The notes under the pieces were generated by a model that searched no databases, was not told the origin of the DNA, and saw only the letters and a list, made by a program, of their open reading frames with translations. The translations under genes and the position numbers were made by a program. From NCBI RefSeq assembly GCF_016820575.1, contig NZ_JAEMQH010000001.1, positions 682,001-746,000 of the forward strand: 64,000 nt of DNA. Direction: 5' to 3'. Source of the stretch: Marinobacter sediminum (GTDB lineage Bacteria; Pseudomonadota; Gammaproteobacteria; Pseudomonadales; Oleiphilaceae). Positions 14,959 through 24,590 of the stretch are shown here, piece after piece (the first letter of the stretch is position 1; the number at the start of each line of letters is the position of its first letter).

Positions 14959-16113
14959 TCAGTAGTTCTTGATTTCGAACTGGTCATCAATCGGGTCCGC
15001 GGTATAACGTCCTTCCACCTGGTCCCAGTGATGTTCATCGCCCATCATGGCCTGAATCCGGCTATCGGGTGTGCTGGCACTGGCGGCGTCCTGCCCGGTC
15101 GGGGTTCGTTTGCCGCGCCAGTTGATGGTGACTTCTTCCGGCGCCGCGGAGGCCATGGAGCGGAAGTACCAGGGCACCACGTGATTGTGCTTGTTCACGT
15201 AGTCGCCGGAAGCCAGGTACCAGAACCGGTTGTGGATAAACGTGACAATGCCTTCCAGCGGCGTGTTCTTGTCGCCGATCCAGACATCCTGAATACCCGA
15301 GGACTTGTACCAGGTGACCGGTGTGTTGTGGCGCTGGATCAACTCCTCGATAGACCAGCGGGTGCGCTCACCGACCCAGTCATTGGCGCCGTCGTTGTTG
15401 GCATCACCCAGATAGCCCTTGCCGTCCTGTGACCAGAATGGGTCCAGCAGCTCAAGGCGATCCACCATCACGTTGGTGCCCACGTCACCAGCGTAGATGG
15501 CGTCACTGATTTTGCTGGCGACGATGGTGGCTAACTGGTTACCCAGTGAGTGGCCAGACAAACGCACGTTGGAGGAGGTATTGCCGGCCAATGCAGCGGT
15601 CACCTGTTCGAAGGCGATTTGACCCACCGATTTTGCAGGTGCGTGCTGGGTGCTGTAGGAGCCATCACTGAGGCGATAGCGCATGCCCCGGGGACCATTG
15701 GCACTCCACATTTTGGCCTCGGCATCTTTCACTTCCGATTCGTCGGCGAACTGGTCCCAGTAAAAGTAAGCGATGTTCCAGCCCTTGTTTTTCCAGCCGG
15801 TGGAGGTGATGACGTCTTCATTACCCCAGACGAAACGGAAATCTTCCCGGTCGTATCCGCCATTGCGGGTTGCTGAGCCGGGTTGCCAGCCGTGGAAGTG
15901 GATAATGGTGGGTTTGGAGGGGTCGTAAAAGGCCAGGGGCACGGTGTTTACGGTGCCGTCCTGCTCCACGGCTTTCACCGAGTTGTTATTGCCATCGAAC
16001 CAGTACAGGCCGTAATCGAGGGTGTCGGAAGCGCCGTGGACTGAGACGGAAAATAGCAGAAAAAGCGCGATCATCGCGCATCGGATAGGTCTTATCATTG
16101 TTTTGGTATCCAT
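14959..16113 (-). CDS. Secreted lipase-like alpha/beta hydrolase
   Basis: The 384-residue protein has a signal peptide (I-A-L-F-L-L-F-S-V-S-V-H-G-A) and the lipase nucleophile elbow G-H-S-L-G preceded by a hydrophobic strand; P-T-I-I-H-F-H-G-W-Q supplies an oxyanion-type strand. An acidic loop D-A-N-N-D-G-A-N-D-W resembles a calcium-binding EF-hand-like loop. Candidates for the third catalytic residue are His residues in the C-terminal third (N-K-H-N-H-V-V-P). The frame is open to 16188; I chose ATG 16113, the earlier of two ATGs directly before the signal peptide (the other is 16098), though the ribosome-binding site is weak. The true substrate is unknown. Confidence 0.65.
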   Translation of the reverse strand: MDTKTMIRPIRCAMIALFLLFSVSVHGASDTLDYGLYWFDGNNNSVKAVEQDGTVNTVPLAFYDPSKPTIIHFHGWQPGSATRNGGYDREDFRFVWGNEDVITSTGWKNKGWNIAYFYWDQFADESEVKDAEAKMWSANGPRGMRYRLSDGSYSTQHAPAKSVGQIAFEQVTAALAGNTSSNVRLSGHSLGNQLATIVASKISDAIYAGDVGTNVMVDRLELLDPFWSQDGKGYLGDANNDGANDWVGERTRWSIEELIQRHNTPVTWYKSSGIQDVWIGDKNTPLEGIVTFIHNRFWYLASGDYVNKHNHVVPWYFRSMASAAPEEVTINWRGKRTPTGQDAASASTPDSRIQAMMGDEHHWDQVEGRYTADPIDDQFEIKNY

Positions 16114-16307
16114 TTCTTTTGTATTGATCGGGCTAAACCTTTTGGACGCTAGCAAAAGGTTGTCGCGAAAACTGTGAACTAATGTCAAGTTCTCAGCTCA
16201 AGGCCGGGTTTGAAAAATGGAAATGCTACAATAATGCTAACTATTTCCCGTCTACTCGCTGAGTCGAGAGTCTTGTCCCCAAGGCTCATTAATGGAACAG
16301 ACAGCCT

Positions 16308-17441
16308 ATGCCGAACTTCTCGGTGCATCGCGTAAAACCATCGTTGAGCGATCTTGTTCGGCTTCGGTTATTTATCCTGACGGGTGGCGTGCTGATCGCG
16401 CTGTTCATGATAGGTGACTTGGAGCTGCTACCGGCGGAGCTGGAGCGCAGTTATCTCGGCAATCGGCTGTTTGTGCAACTCCCGATCATCTTTGCTCTGC
16501 TGGCGTTCAGTTTTCATCCCCGGTTCCTGCGATTCAAACAGCCGGCGTTCTTGATGGTCACCGTGGCCGTGACCTACGCCAACTACTACCTTATTTACCG
16601 TTGCTGGCAACTGTCGGGCTTCAGCTTCCCCTACGAAGGCACCTTGCTGTATGCCTTCTTCGGTTTCTTCGTGCTGGGCATGAGTTTTCGCTATGCGCTG
16701 GCGCTTATGTTGCTGAGTTCGATGGGCTTTGTGGCCCTGATGCTGGTCCATCCGGTGTATGACGATCGAACGATGGTTAACGCCGGTTTTGTGCTGGCGT
16801 CCCTGTTCATTGGGGTTATCGGACGGTATCGGCTGGATCAATTCCTGGGGCAGCTTCAGGATGCGAACCGCAAGCTGGTGCGTCTGAGCACCACCGACGA
16901 CCTCACGGGGCTGTTCAATCGGCGGGCGCTGATGACGGAATCTGAAAAACTGTTTTCCCTGCTGCAACGGTCCGGGCAGACAGTGACAGTGTTCATGATG
17001 GATCTCGACTTTTTCAAGCAGTTCAATGACCACTATGGCCACCAGGAAGGGGATAAGGCCATACGGAGCCAGGCCGACATCATGCGGCAAGTGTTCCGGC
17101 GTCAGACCGACGTGCTTGGTCGTTACGGCGGTGAGGAGTTTCTGGTGGTTACATCGGGGCTAAGCGCCGCGGAGTGCCAGGTCAAGGCCAAAGAGGTGCT
17201 GCTTGGCTGGCAGCAGCGTGCCTTGCCCAATGCAGGTAGCCCCGATCATGGGCGCTTGAGCTGTTCGATTGGTATTTGCCACGGCTCCGCGGCGAATCTT
17301 TCATCGTTGAACGAGGCCATTCAGTTGGCAGACGAGGCTCTTTACCAAGCCAAGAACAATGGCCGGGCCACCTTCGCGGTGGCTGCGTCCCGCGTCTCGG
17401 CTGCGGGTGCACCAATCGGGACCGTGGAGCATCGGTTATGA
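16308..17441 (+). CDS. Membrane diguanylate cyclase
   Basis: The 377-residue inner-membrane protein has about six N-terminal membrane helices (residues 22-180), a short linker helix and a GGDEF domain (about 195-355) with the active signature R-Y-G-G-E-E-F. The inhibitory site R-Q-T-D lies five residues before it, so product inhibition by c-di-GMP should be intact. D-D-L-T-G-L-F-N-R-R marks the start of the domain. It should convert GTP to c-di-GMP in response to an unknown membrane or ligand signal. The last codons overlap the next gene by four bases (ATGA). Confidence 0.85.
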   Translation: MPNFSVHRVKPSLSDLVRLRLFILTGGVLIALFMIGDLELLPAELERSYLGNRLFVQLPIIFALLAFSFHPRFLRFKQPAFLMVTVAVTYANYYLIYRCWQLSGFSFPYEGTLLYAFFGFFVLGMSFRYALALMLLSSMGFVALMLVHPVYDDRTMVNAGFVLASLFIGVIGRYRLDQFLGQLQDANRKLVRLSTTDDLTGLFNRRALMTESEKLFSLLQRSGQTVTVFMMDLDFFKQFNDHYGHQEGDKAIRSQADIMRQVFRRQTDVLGRYGGEEFLVVTSGLSAAECQVKAKEVLLGWQQRALPNAGSPDHGRLSCSIGICHGSAANLSSLNEAIQLADEALYQAKNNGRATFAVAASRVSAAGAPIGTVEHRL

Positions 17442-17692
17442 GCCCGGAAGAATGGCAGACCGTGCTTGATACTATCCCGGATGTGCGGGACGGCCTGACC
17501 CGCACCGAGCGGCTGATTCTCTACGTTATCCACGAAACCCAGCGTGAACTGAATGGACGCAACGTACCGACCGCTATGCTCTACGGTCGAGTGCTTGAGT
17601 ACGTCGACCTGAGCGTGGCAGAGTTGCACGTCTATCTCGACCGGCTGGGTGTCAAAGGCGACGGCTACTCCAACCCCGTGAATCGCCGATAA
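17438..17692 (+). CDS. 84-residue protein coupled to the diguanylate cyclase
   Basis: ATG 17438 overlaps the TGA of the diguanylate cyclase, so translation is coupled. The protein is acidic at the N-terminus (M-S-P-E-E-W), helix rich (L-T-R-T-E-R-L-I-L-Y-V-I-H-E-T-Q) and has no membrane segment; the helical arrangement, with R-T-E-R-L-I-L, is reminiscent of a small winged-helix or helical adaptor, but I recognise no family. Its position suggests a partner or modulator of the cyclase. Confidence 0.55.
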   Translation: MSPEEWQTVLDTIPDVRDGLTRTERLILYVIHETQRELNGRNVPTAMLYGRVLEYVDLSVAELHVYLDRLGVKGDGYSNPVNRR

Positions 17693-17762
17693 AAGCAGCA
17701 ACAGTGGCCTGACCGGACTATGCTCAGAGGAGTTGGCAACGACCCGGAGCGAGAGGCCTGTC

Positions 17763-18863
17763 ATGCGTATCGAGAGCATCGCGGTATACACCGCCGATCT
17801 ACCCTATGCCGGTAAGGCTTACGCATTTGCCGGGGGGCGGTCCCACCAGACTTTTCTGAGCACCGTTGTCGTGCTGACGACCGACACCGGGTTGATGGGC
17901 TACGGCGAAGTCTGCCCCTGTGGCCCGAACTATATGCCGGCCTTCGCCGAGGGCCTGCCTTCGTGCCTGTCGGTGCTTGCCTCCGCTGTCCTGGGTGAGG
18001 ACCCGTGCCACATCACCCGCATCCACGAACTGATGGAGCAGGCGCTCAACGGCCAGGCCGTCGCCAAGGCCGCCATCGATATTGCCTGTTGGGATTTGCT
18101 GGGCAAGTCAGCCGGCATGCCGGTTTACGTCCTGCTCGGCGGACTGCTGAACCCATCCATGCCGTTGCATAGAATTGTACCGCTGGCGGAACCCGCGGAG
18201 ATGGAGGAGTCACTGGGCCGTTATCGCGCCGAGGGGTTTCGTCATATCCAGATAAAGTTGGGTCACAGTGTCGAGGAAGACATTGAGCTGATGCTGACCC
18301 TGGGCCGAAAGAAACAGCCAGACGAAATCTGGGTTGGCGACATCAATTGCGGCTGGCGTCGGGACCAGGCCCTGAGGTTCTCCCGGGCGGTGGAAGGATT
18401 GGATCTGTACCTGGAACAACCGTGCCGCAGTTACGAGGAATGCTTGTCGATCCGGCGCCGGGCTCGGCATCCGCTTAAACTGGATGAAAGTCTCAATTCC
18501 CTGGCCGACGTTCGGCGCGCCATTCAGGACGACGCAATGGATGCCATGGCGCTAAAGGTCAGCAAGTTCGGTGGCCTGACCCCATCCCGGGTGATTCGTG
18601 ACCTCTGTGTCGACGCCGGTATTGCCCTGACCATTGAGGATGCCTGGGGCAGTGGTATTGCCACCGCGGCCTTCGCCCATTTGGCCGCCAGTACACCGGC
18701 CCGGACTTTGCTGAACACCACCGATCTGCACAACTACAACACGGTTCAGCTGGCGGACGGGGCACCAGAGGTGTCCTCCGGCCGGATGACCCTGAGTGAT
18801 CGGCCGGGGTTGGGAGTTACCCCGGACTTCAAGGCACTCACGCTGCATGACGTGTACGAGTAA
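17763..18863 (+). CDS. Mandelate racemase/muconate lactonizing enzyme family protein
   Basis: The 366-residue protein has the enolase-superfamily layout: an N-terminal capping domain and a barrel with I-Q-I-K-L-G (K-x-K-type catalytic lysine on strand 2), then metal ligands in W-V-G-D-I-N (Asp), Y-L-E-Q-P-C (Glu) and K-L-D-E-S-L (Asp/Glu), and A-L-K-V-S-K-F-G-G (strand 6 Lys). This is the MLE subgroup with lysines on both sides of the active site, as in cis-3-hydroxyproline dehydratases and hydroxyproline-betaine epimerases, so a role in compatible-solute or proline-derivative breakdown is possible but unproven. ATG 17763 was chosen because it begins the conserved M-R-I-E-S-I-A-V strand; the frame extends 10 codons further upstream. 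Confidence 0.75.
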   Translation: MRIESIAVYTADLPYAGKAYAFAGGRSHQTFLSTVVVLTTDTGLMGYGEVCPCGPNYMPAFAEGLPSCLSVLASAVLGEDPCHITRIHELMEQALNGQAVAKAAIDIACWDLLGKSAGMPVYVLLGGLLNPSMPLHRIVPLAEPAEMEESLGRYRAEGFRHIQIKLGHSVEEDIELMLTLGRKKQPDEIWVGDINCGWRRDQALRFSRAVEGLDLYLEQPCRSYEECLSIRRRARHPLKLDESLNSLADVRRAIQDDAMDAMALKVSKFGGLTPSRVIRDLCVDAGIALTIEDAWGSGIATAAFAHLAASTPARTLLNTTDLHNYNTVQLADGAPEVSSGRMTLSDRPGLGVTPDFKALTLHDVYE

Positions 18864-18947
18864 TCTGGCCGTTCTTTGCAAGCGTCTACCGCCAACTATA
18901 CTTCTGGAACATGCTGCCTGCGCAGCGTATTCAGGGAGGACGGTCCA

Positions 18948-20435
18948 ATGCACCAGATTCTGATCGGTAAGGGCGAACAGCCGGTGCATCTGCAAGGCCG
19001 GTATGGCAATCGTCACGGTTTGATAGCTGGCGCCACGGGGACGGGCAAAACCATCACCATGATGGTTTTGGCGGAGGGCTTCTCCCGCATGGGGGTGCCG
19101 GTATTTATCGCGGATGTGAAGGGTGATGTAGCGGGCCTCTCGCAGGCCGGGGAGCCCGGCGAAAAGCTCAAAACCCGTGCCGCTGAAATTGGCGTGGAGG
19201 GCTATGCGGGCGAAGCGAGCCCCGTCGTGTTCTGGGATTTGTACGGCAAGCTCGGGCACCCGGTTCGGACAACCATCAGTGAAATGGGGCCGAATCTGCT
19301 CGCGCGGGTGCTGGAGCTGAACGATACCCAAACGGGGGTGCTTGAGGTGGCATTCCGGGTGGCCGATGATCAGGGCCTTCTGCTGCTGGATCTGGAAGAC
19401 CTCAGGGCCTTGCTGGGCCTGGTCACGGAGACTCGTAAAGAAATATCAAAAGTGTATGGCCTGGTAAGCCCGCAATCGGTTTCGGCGATCCAGCGAAGCC
19501 TGCTGGCACTGGAACGTGACGGCGGCGATTTGATGTTCGGCGAGCCGGCGTTGGATTTGAACGATTTTATGGGCGTTACGTTGAGTGGCCGGGGCGTGGT
19601 CAATATTTTTGGCGCTGACCAACTGGTGCTCAAGCCCCGCCTCTACTCCAGTTTTCTGCTCTGGCTGCTCTCCGAGTTGTTCGAAAATTTGCCCGAGGTC
19701 GGAGATCCCGAAAAGCCTCGTCTGGTGTTTTTCTTCGACGAAGCGCACCTGTTATTCGAGGATGCCCCTCGGGTTCTACAGAAACGGGTGGAACAAGTCG
19801 TGCGTCTTATTCGTTCAAAAGGGGTTGGTATCTATTTCTGTTCCCAGTTTCCGGACGATCTACCGGGCGAAGTGTTGGGTCAGCTGGGCAACCGGGTCCA
19901 GCATGCCCTCAGAGCATTCACCCCCCGTGATCAGAAAGCGGTGAAGACCGCCGCAGAAACCTTCGTGGCAAATCCCGGATTGGATGTTACTCGGGTGATC
20001 TCCGAGCTGGGGGTTGGGGAGGCACTGGTCTCCACCCTGCAGGATAAAGGCGTGCCCATGCCGGTGGAACGCACCCGCATTGCGCCACCGCGCTGTCGCA
20101 TGGGGCCAATCACCGACGAGGAACGAGCTCTGGTGCGCAGTCGGAGTCCGGTGGGTGGGCGGTACGACACGGCGATCAATCGGGAGTCGGCCCACGAAAT
20201 CCTGACCCGGCGTGCCGAGCAGGCGGTCAAGGCGGCGGAGGCTGAGGGCATTCCGGTCAAACCATCGGCGCCGGCTAGCAACCCGTTGAGCGAGGTACTC
20301 TGGGGCAAAGGCCGGCGACAGGGCGTGGTTGAGGCCATGGCGAAATCGGCAGCACGCTCGGTGGGCAGCCAGCTGGGGCGACAGATTCTGCGGGGCTTAT
20401 TGGGAGGTATACTGGGCGGCTCCCGTCGCCGGTAA
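18948..20435 (+). CDS. HerA-like ATPase, DUF853 (YjgR) family
   Basis: The 495-residue cytoplasmic ATPase has Walker A G-A-T-G-T-G-K-T at residues 28-35, Walker B R-L-V-F-F-F-D-E-A-H and a HerA/FtsK-type hexameric-translocase core. The family DUF853 (E. coli YjgR) is broadly conserved; a DNA or protein translocase role is presumed from fold only. ATG 18948 follows GGGAGGA at a good distance; the open frame starts 24 codons earlier without support. The C-terminus is Gly/Arg rich. It converges with the GST gene with 8 bp between the stops. Confidence 0.8.
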   Translation: MHQILIGKGEQPVHLQGRYGNRHGLIAGATGTGKTITMMVLAEGFSRMGVPVFIADVKGDVAGLSQAGEPGEKLKTRAAEIGVEGYAGEASPVVFWDLYGKLGHPVRTTISEMGPNLLARVLELNDTQTGVLEVAFRVADDQGLLLLDLEDLRALLGLVTETRKEISKVYGLVSPQSVSAIQRSLLALERDGGDLMFGEPALDLNDFMGVTLSGRGVVNIFGADQLVLKPRLYSSFLLWLLSELFENLPEVGDPEKPRLVFFFDEAHLLFEDAPRVLQKRVEQVVRLIRSKGVGIYFCSQFPDDLPGEVLGQLGNRVQHALRAFTPRDQKAVKTAAETFVANPGLDVTRVISELGVGEALVSTLQDKGVPMPVERTRIAPPRCRMGPITDEERALVRSRSPVGGRYDTAINRESAHEILTRRAEQAVKAAEAEGIPVKPSAPASNPLSEVLWGKGRRQGVVEAMAKSAARSVGSQLGRQILRGLLGGILGGSRRR

Positions 20436-20443
20436 GCATCTCA

Positions 20444-21136
20444 TCACTCCGGTTTGAGTCGACGGACATCCTCGATTACATCGCCAATTTGCACACAGTC
20501 CGCTTCGTGTCCCGGATCTACCCAAGGTTCCTCCAGCGCTTGGCTTGCCCAGGCCTGCATGCCCGATTGCGCCAGCATGTGCTGGATGTACTCCGCCATG
20601 GCTGGGCTGCGGTCCAGGCCATAGGTTTCAAAGCGGAACACCACCGGGGCGAAGAGGGCGTCTGCGGCGGTGAAACGGTCTCCGGCCAGAAACGGTCCGC
20701 CAAACCGGCTCAGGCCTTCCAGCCAGATGGCGGCAATGCGTTCGACATCTCGGGCCAGTTCTGCCGGCACGCTGTTCAGGCGTACTTTGACGCCGATATT
20801 CATGGAGCAAAGCTCCCGCAGGGCCGGAAAGCCGGAGTGCATTTCGGCACAGACACTGCGGGCCCAGGCCCGGGCGACTGGATCGGCGGGCCAGACTTCC
20901 GGGTGGCGCTCCGCCAGATGGTCAATAATGGCAAGGGAATCCCAGACGTGCAGGCTTCCATCCTGTAGCGCTGGCACCTTGCCGCTGCCACCCTCGGCTC
21001 GGAAGGCATTCCATGCCGCCGAGTCGCCGAACGGAATCAGCTTTTCCTCGAACGGCAGTCCCAACTCGGTCATCAACAACCAGGCCCGCAGGGACCATGA
21101 GGAATAGTTTTTGTTGGCGATGTAGAGGGTGGTCAT
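20444..21136 (-). CDS. Glutathione S-transferase family protein
   Basis: The 230-residue protein has an N-terminal thioredoxin-like GST domain (Y-S-S-W-S-L-R-A-W-L with the catalytic-type Ser, then K-V-P-A-L and D-S-L-A-I-I-D-H-L glutathione-binding motifs) and an all-helical C-terminal domain with L-A-G-D-R-F-T-A-A-D-A. It resembles the zeta/maleylacetoacetate isomerase-like group, but no tyrosine-catabolism genes are adjacent, so the substrate is open. Confidence 0.8.
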   Translation of the reverse strand: MTTLYIANKNYSSWSLRAWLLMTELGLPFEEKLIPFGDSAAWNAFRAEGGSGKVPALQDGSLHVWDSLAIIDHLAERHPEVWPADPVARAWARSVCAEMHSGFPALRELCSMNIGVKVRLNSVPAELARDVERIAAIWLEGLSRFGGPFLAGDRFTAADALFAPVVFRFETYGLDRSPAMAEYIQHMLAQSGMQAWASQALEEPWVDPGHEADCVQIGDVIEDVRRLKPE

Positions 21137-21151
21137 AAACGGTCTCCGTAG

Positions 21152-21430
21152 TCAGTGTTTCCAGAAAGGTTTGTAGGCTTCCTCACCGAGAGTGCCTGCC
21201 GGCACGCCGATGTCCTTTTCGATCAGTGCAACGTCCATTTCCATCAGTTGCCGGCGCAGTGCCGCCCGTTGGCGAGCCCGCTTCCACCATTGACGCATTA
21301 TAGCGACTAAGGCCCTCTGCATTTTCATCTGCCGTTCGATCTGCCGGTTCTGGCGCGCTCGCAAAGCATCGCAGGCGGCGTTCAATTGGCTGTCGGTAAG
21401 GCTGGTATTGAAGCTGCTGTGAGTGTTCAT
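21152..21430 (-). CDS. DUF1127-type small protein
   Basis: The 92-residue protein is basic and helical. Its C-terminal half (R-R-Q-L-M-E-M-D-V-A-L-I-E-K-D-I-G-V, then E-A-Y-K-P-F-W) matches the DUF1127 (YjiS-like) consensus; this family includes small proteins linked in other bacteria to RNA turnover and phosphate or stress responses. Its N-terminal extension of about 45 residues is longer than usual. It ends 15 bp before the GST gene, so the two may be one transcript, and it is divergent from the LysR gene. Confidence 0.65.
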   Translation of the reverse strand: MNTHSSFNTSLTDSQLNAACDALRARQNRQIERQMKMQRALVAIMRQWWKRARQRAALRRQLMEMDVALIEKDIGVPAGTLGEEAYKPFWKH

Positions 21431-21551
21431 CTCATGCTTCCTCTCTTTGAATGCGTTGCGTTATGCTGAACGCCTACCCTATGGAAAACACTCTAGGTGG
21501 TATTGATTTATGGGGTCTATCAGTATTCTTTTGACGGAGCGTTCGTAAAAT

Positions 21552-22463
21552 ATGAATGCCATGAACCTGAAGCTGGATCGCCTGAAATCCTTTGTTCTGG
21601 TGGCGGAAGAGAGCAACCTCACCCGAGCGGCCCAGCGTCGCCACAGCACGCCCTCGGCCGTCAGTGAGCATCTGAAGCAGCTTGAATCGGCGCTCAGTGT
21701 TCGGCTGTTCGATCGCAACAGCCAGGGCATGGTGCTGACCCGAGAAGGTGAACTGCTATTGGGCCCGGCCCGCAAGGCCCTCGGTGGCGTTGAGGAAATG
21801 GCGGACCTGGCCCGTCAGCTTGGCCAGCACCAGTCAGTGTCCATTACTGTGGGCATCAATGCGCCGCCTGAGCATTTGCGGGTTGATCGTCTGATTCAGC
21901 TTTGTGCCCGGATGTTGCCGTCGGTGTCACTGGAGCTGCGCACCATTTCTTCCAGTGTCATTGTCGATAAGGTGGCCAGCGGCGAGCTCAACTGCGGCTT
22001 TGTATACGGCGAATGGCGCAGCCATCAGCTGGATTTCCAGTACCTGATGGACGTGCCGGTGTCGGTAGTCGGGCCGGCAGACACGCTGCTGCAGGCATTG
22101 CCAAGCGATCCGGATGAGGTCATGGCGTTACCCTGGATATGGCCCACCAGCGGCTGCCCGTTTTACGGCATGCTGCAGCAGCTGATGGGGCCGGAGTGGC
22201 AGCGTTCGAGGCGCGTTGCCACGTCCGAGGACGAGTACACCGCACTGGCCATGGTGTCGGCTGGACTGGGGTATGGTCTGGTGGAGCACTCGCTGGCCAC
22301 CGAATGGGCCAGTCGTAACAAGGTGGTTGAATTCAAGGAGCCGGCTCTCAGTACCAGCTTGAGCTTTTGCAGCCATCGCCATCCCGAACGCAATGGCTCC
22401 ATGGTGCGGGAGTTGGTGGCACTGGTGGTTGACCAGCTGTTCGCCGATGAGCTGGGCAGCTAG
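21552..22463 (+). CDS. LysR-family transcriptional regulator
   Basis: The 303-residue protein has an N-terminal winged helix-turn-helix (residues about 5-65, with N-L-T-R-A-A-Q-R-R-H-S-T-P-S-A-V-S-E-H) and a substrate-binding effector domain (about 95-295). Two in-frame ATG codons at 21552 and 21561 are both possible starts. It is divergent from the DUF1127 gene and sits beside the TAXI TRAP transporter genes; LysR proteins usually control a divergent neighbour, so DUF1127-GST is the first candidate target. Confidence 0.8.
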   Translation: MNAMNLKLDRLKSFVLVAEESNLTRAAQRRHSTPSAVSEHLKQLESALSVRLFDRNSQGMVLTREGELLLGPARKALGGVEEMADLARQLGQHQSVSITVGINAPPEHLRVDRLIQLCARMLPSVSLELRTISSSVIVDKVASGELNCGFVYGEWRSHQLDFQYLMDVPVSVVGPADTLLQALPSDPDEVMALPWIWPTSGCPFYGMLQQLMGPEWQRSRRVATSEDEYTALAMVSAGLGYGLVEHSLATEWASRNKVVEFKEPALSTSLSFCSHRHPERNGSMVRELVALVVDQLFADELGS

Positions 22464-22509
22464 CGCTGGCCGTAGGCGACCAGCACTCGCTGCCCAGGAT
22501 CCCCTGTCT

Positions 22510-24501
22510 TTATAAGTAAGCTGGCGCCCGGGGCTTTCGGGCCGCCAGCCAGGCTATGGCCACTGCCGGAACAATCAGCAGGGCGCTGATCAGCGACAGC
22601 TCCAGATTGCTCAGTGGCACCGGGCCGCCGCCGGGAATGGCCAGCAGCAGGCCACCGGTCAACAGCGCCAACCTCACCGGCCACTGCAGGTGTTTGCTGA
22701 GTGTCAGATTGCCCACGCCCAATAGGTAGCCCTGAATTGAGCCTGCAATCAGCAGCACACCCGCCATCGCCTGAGTAATCACTACCAGAATCTCATCCCA
22801 GCTGCCCTGGAAAATCAGCGCAGGGTTCAGCACGAACAGGAACGGAATAAAGTAGATCACACTGCCCAGGCGCATCGCCTGAACGCCGGTTTCCATCGGG
22901 CGCGAGCCGGCGACCGTGGCTGCGGCAAAGGCACCGAGGGCCACCGGTGGGGTAATGAAACTGAGCATGCCCCAGTACAGGATGAACAGATGCACCGCCA
23001 GCGGATCCATGCCGCCGCCGTTGATCAGGGCCGGCGCCAGTGCCACCGCAAGGAAGATATAGGCGGCGGTTACCGTCATGCCGATGCCGAGGATAAAACT
23101 GGTCAACGCGCCCATCATCAGCAGCACCAGGGTATTGCCGCCGGCGAGGAAGATCAGGTCGTTGGCGATGGTGCCGGACAGGCCGGTGACGGATAGGGCG
23201 CCGACAAGCAGACCGACCCCGGCCAGAATGGCGATGAGCTCGGCAAACAGCTTGCCAGAGCTGGAGAAGAAGTCTTTCACCTGCTGCCAGCCCCAGCGCT
23301 GGTAGGGCAGGATCTGGTTGATCACCAGTAGCAGCGCGGTGGCGTAGAAGGGCGCGGTGGCCTCCTGGCGCAGGAAGAACAGCAGCCAGATCAGCAGCGC
23401 GAACACGAAGATAAAATACCAGCCTTCCTTCAGCGTCTGTTTGATCGACGGAAGCTCTTCCGCAGGAAGGCCTTTCAGGTCATGGCGGGCCGCATAGGCA
23501 TCAATCTGGATGAACAGACCGAGGAAATAAAGCACCGAGGGTACGGCCGCCGCCAGAGCGATGGTGCCGTAGGGAATGTTTAAGAACGCTGCCATGATAA
23601 AGGCGGTGGCGCCCATTACTGGCGGCATCAGCACCCCTCCGGTGGAGGCGCATGCCTCCACACCGGCGGCGTAGGATTTACTGAAGCCCACCTTGCGCAT
23701 GGCCGGAATGGACAGCACCCCGGTGGTCAGCACGTTGGTGATCACGCTGCCGCTCATGGAGCCCATCAGGCCGCTGGAGAACACCGCGACCTTGGCGGGG
23801 CCGCCGCGAACGTGGCCGAGCAGGGCAAAGGCGAGGTTGATAAAGAACTTGCCGCCGCCGGTCTGTTGCAGCGCCACCCCGAACAGCAGAAAGCCAATCA
23901 CCAGGTTGGCAAAGGCCTGCAGCGGAATGCCCATCACGCTCTCACGGCTCATGGCGTGGTAAATGGCGGTTTGTTCGGGCGAGGACGGAAAGCCCTGAAT
24001 CGGGCCGGGCACCAGGTCGGCAAAGATCGGATAGATACTGGCGATCGCCACGATGGTGGCAATGGGCAGGCCGCCGGCGCGGCGCACGGCTTCAACGATC
24101 ACACCCCAGAGCAGGAAACTCATCACCATGGCGTAATCCGGAGCGGCGTATTCCCAGCCCCGATCGAGAATCTGTTCGGCGTTAAACACGAAGAATCCGC
24201 AGATACCCGTGGTCGCCAGAAACAGCAGCACGTCGTACCAGGGCACCCGAGTGCGGGAAGAATGTCGGTTCATCGGCCAGAGCACGTAGACCAGGGGCAG
24301 CATCAGTGTTACCACGGTGTAGAAAAACTGGCTTTCAACTTGAGTAACAAAATTGATGAGCTGAAGGTTGAAGAGGTAGTCCAGGGTCAGCAGCGTCAGG
24401 ATGACGGTGGCCAGCCGGGGAATCCAGAGCCAGAAGCCCGTAAGCTGGCGGATGCCGGATATGTTCTCCGGGGGTGACGGTTGTTCAGTTTCAGGATGCA
24501 T
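22510..24501 (-). CDS. TRAP transporter permease, fused DctQM type
   Basis: The 663-residue integral membrane protein combines small- and large-subunit TRAP permease parts in one chain, as TAXI-type systems do: about four N-terminal helices, then the DctM-like domain with G-L-M-G-S-M-S-G-S-V-I-T-N-V-L-T-T-G and T-G-G-V-L-M-P-P-V-M-G-A motifs, and a later T-P-P-V-A-L. It imports organic acids or other solutes with a sodium gradient. ATG 24501 has GGAG nine bases upstream; the frame is open to 24543. It follows the TAXI binding-protein gene by 89 bp on the same strand. Confidence 0.85.
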   Translation of the reverse strand: MHPETEQPSPPENISGIRQLTGFWLWIPRLATVILTLLTLDYLFNLQLINFVTQVESQFFYTVVTLMLPLVYVLWPMNRHSSRTRVPWYDVLLFLATTGICGFFVFNAEQILDRGWEYAAPDYAMVMSFLLWGVIVEAVRRAGGLPIATIVAIASIYPIFADLVPGPIQGFPSSPEQTAIYHAMSRESVMGIPLQAFANLVIGFLLFGVALQQTGGGKFFINLAFALLGHVRGGPAKVAVFSSGLMGSMSGSVITNVLTTGVLSIPAMRKVGFSKSYAAGVEACASTGGVLMPPVMGATAFIMAAFLNIPYGTIALAAAVPSVLYFLGLFIQIDAYAARHDLKGLPAEELPSIKQTLKEGWYFIFVFALLIWLLFFLRQEATAPFYATALLLVINQILPYQRWGWQQVKDFFSSSGKLFAELIAILAGVGLLVGALSVTGLSGTIANDLIFLAGGNTLVLLMMGALTSFILGIGMTVTAAYIFLAVALAPALINGGGMDPLAVHLFILYWGMLSFITPPVALGAFAAATVAGSRPMETGVQAMRLGSVIYFIPFLFVLNPALIFQGSWDEILVVITQAMAGVLLIAGSIQGYLLGVGNLTLSKHLQWPVRLALLTGGLLLAIPGGGPVPLSNLELSLISALLIVPAVAIAWLAARKPRAPAYL

Positions 24502-24590
24502 GACGGGTAACTCCGAACACGTAATAGGCAGCCGGGCAGGCAATCAGGTGTTGGCCGAAGCAAACGGGTGGTTTGCCCCGGCCTTGGGGA

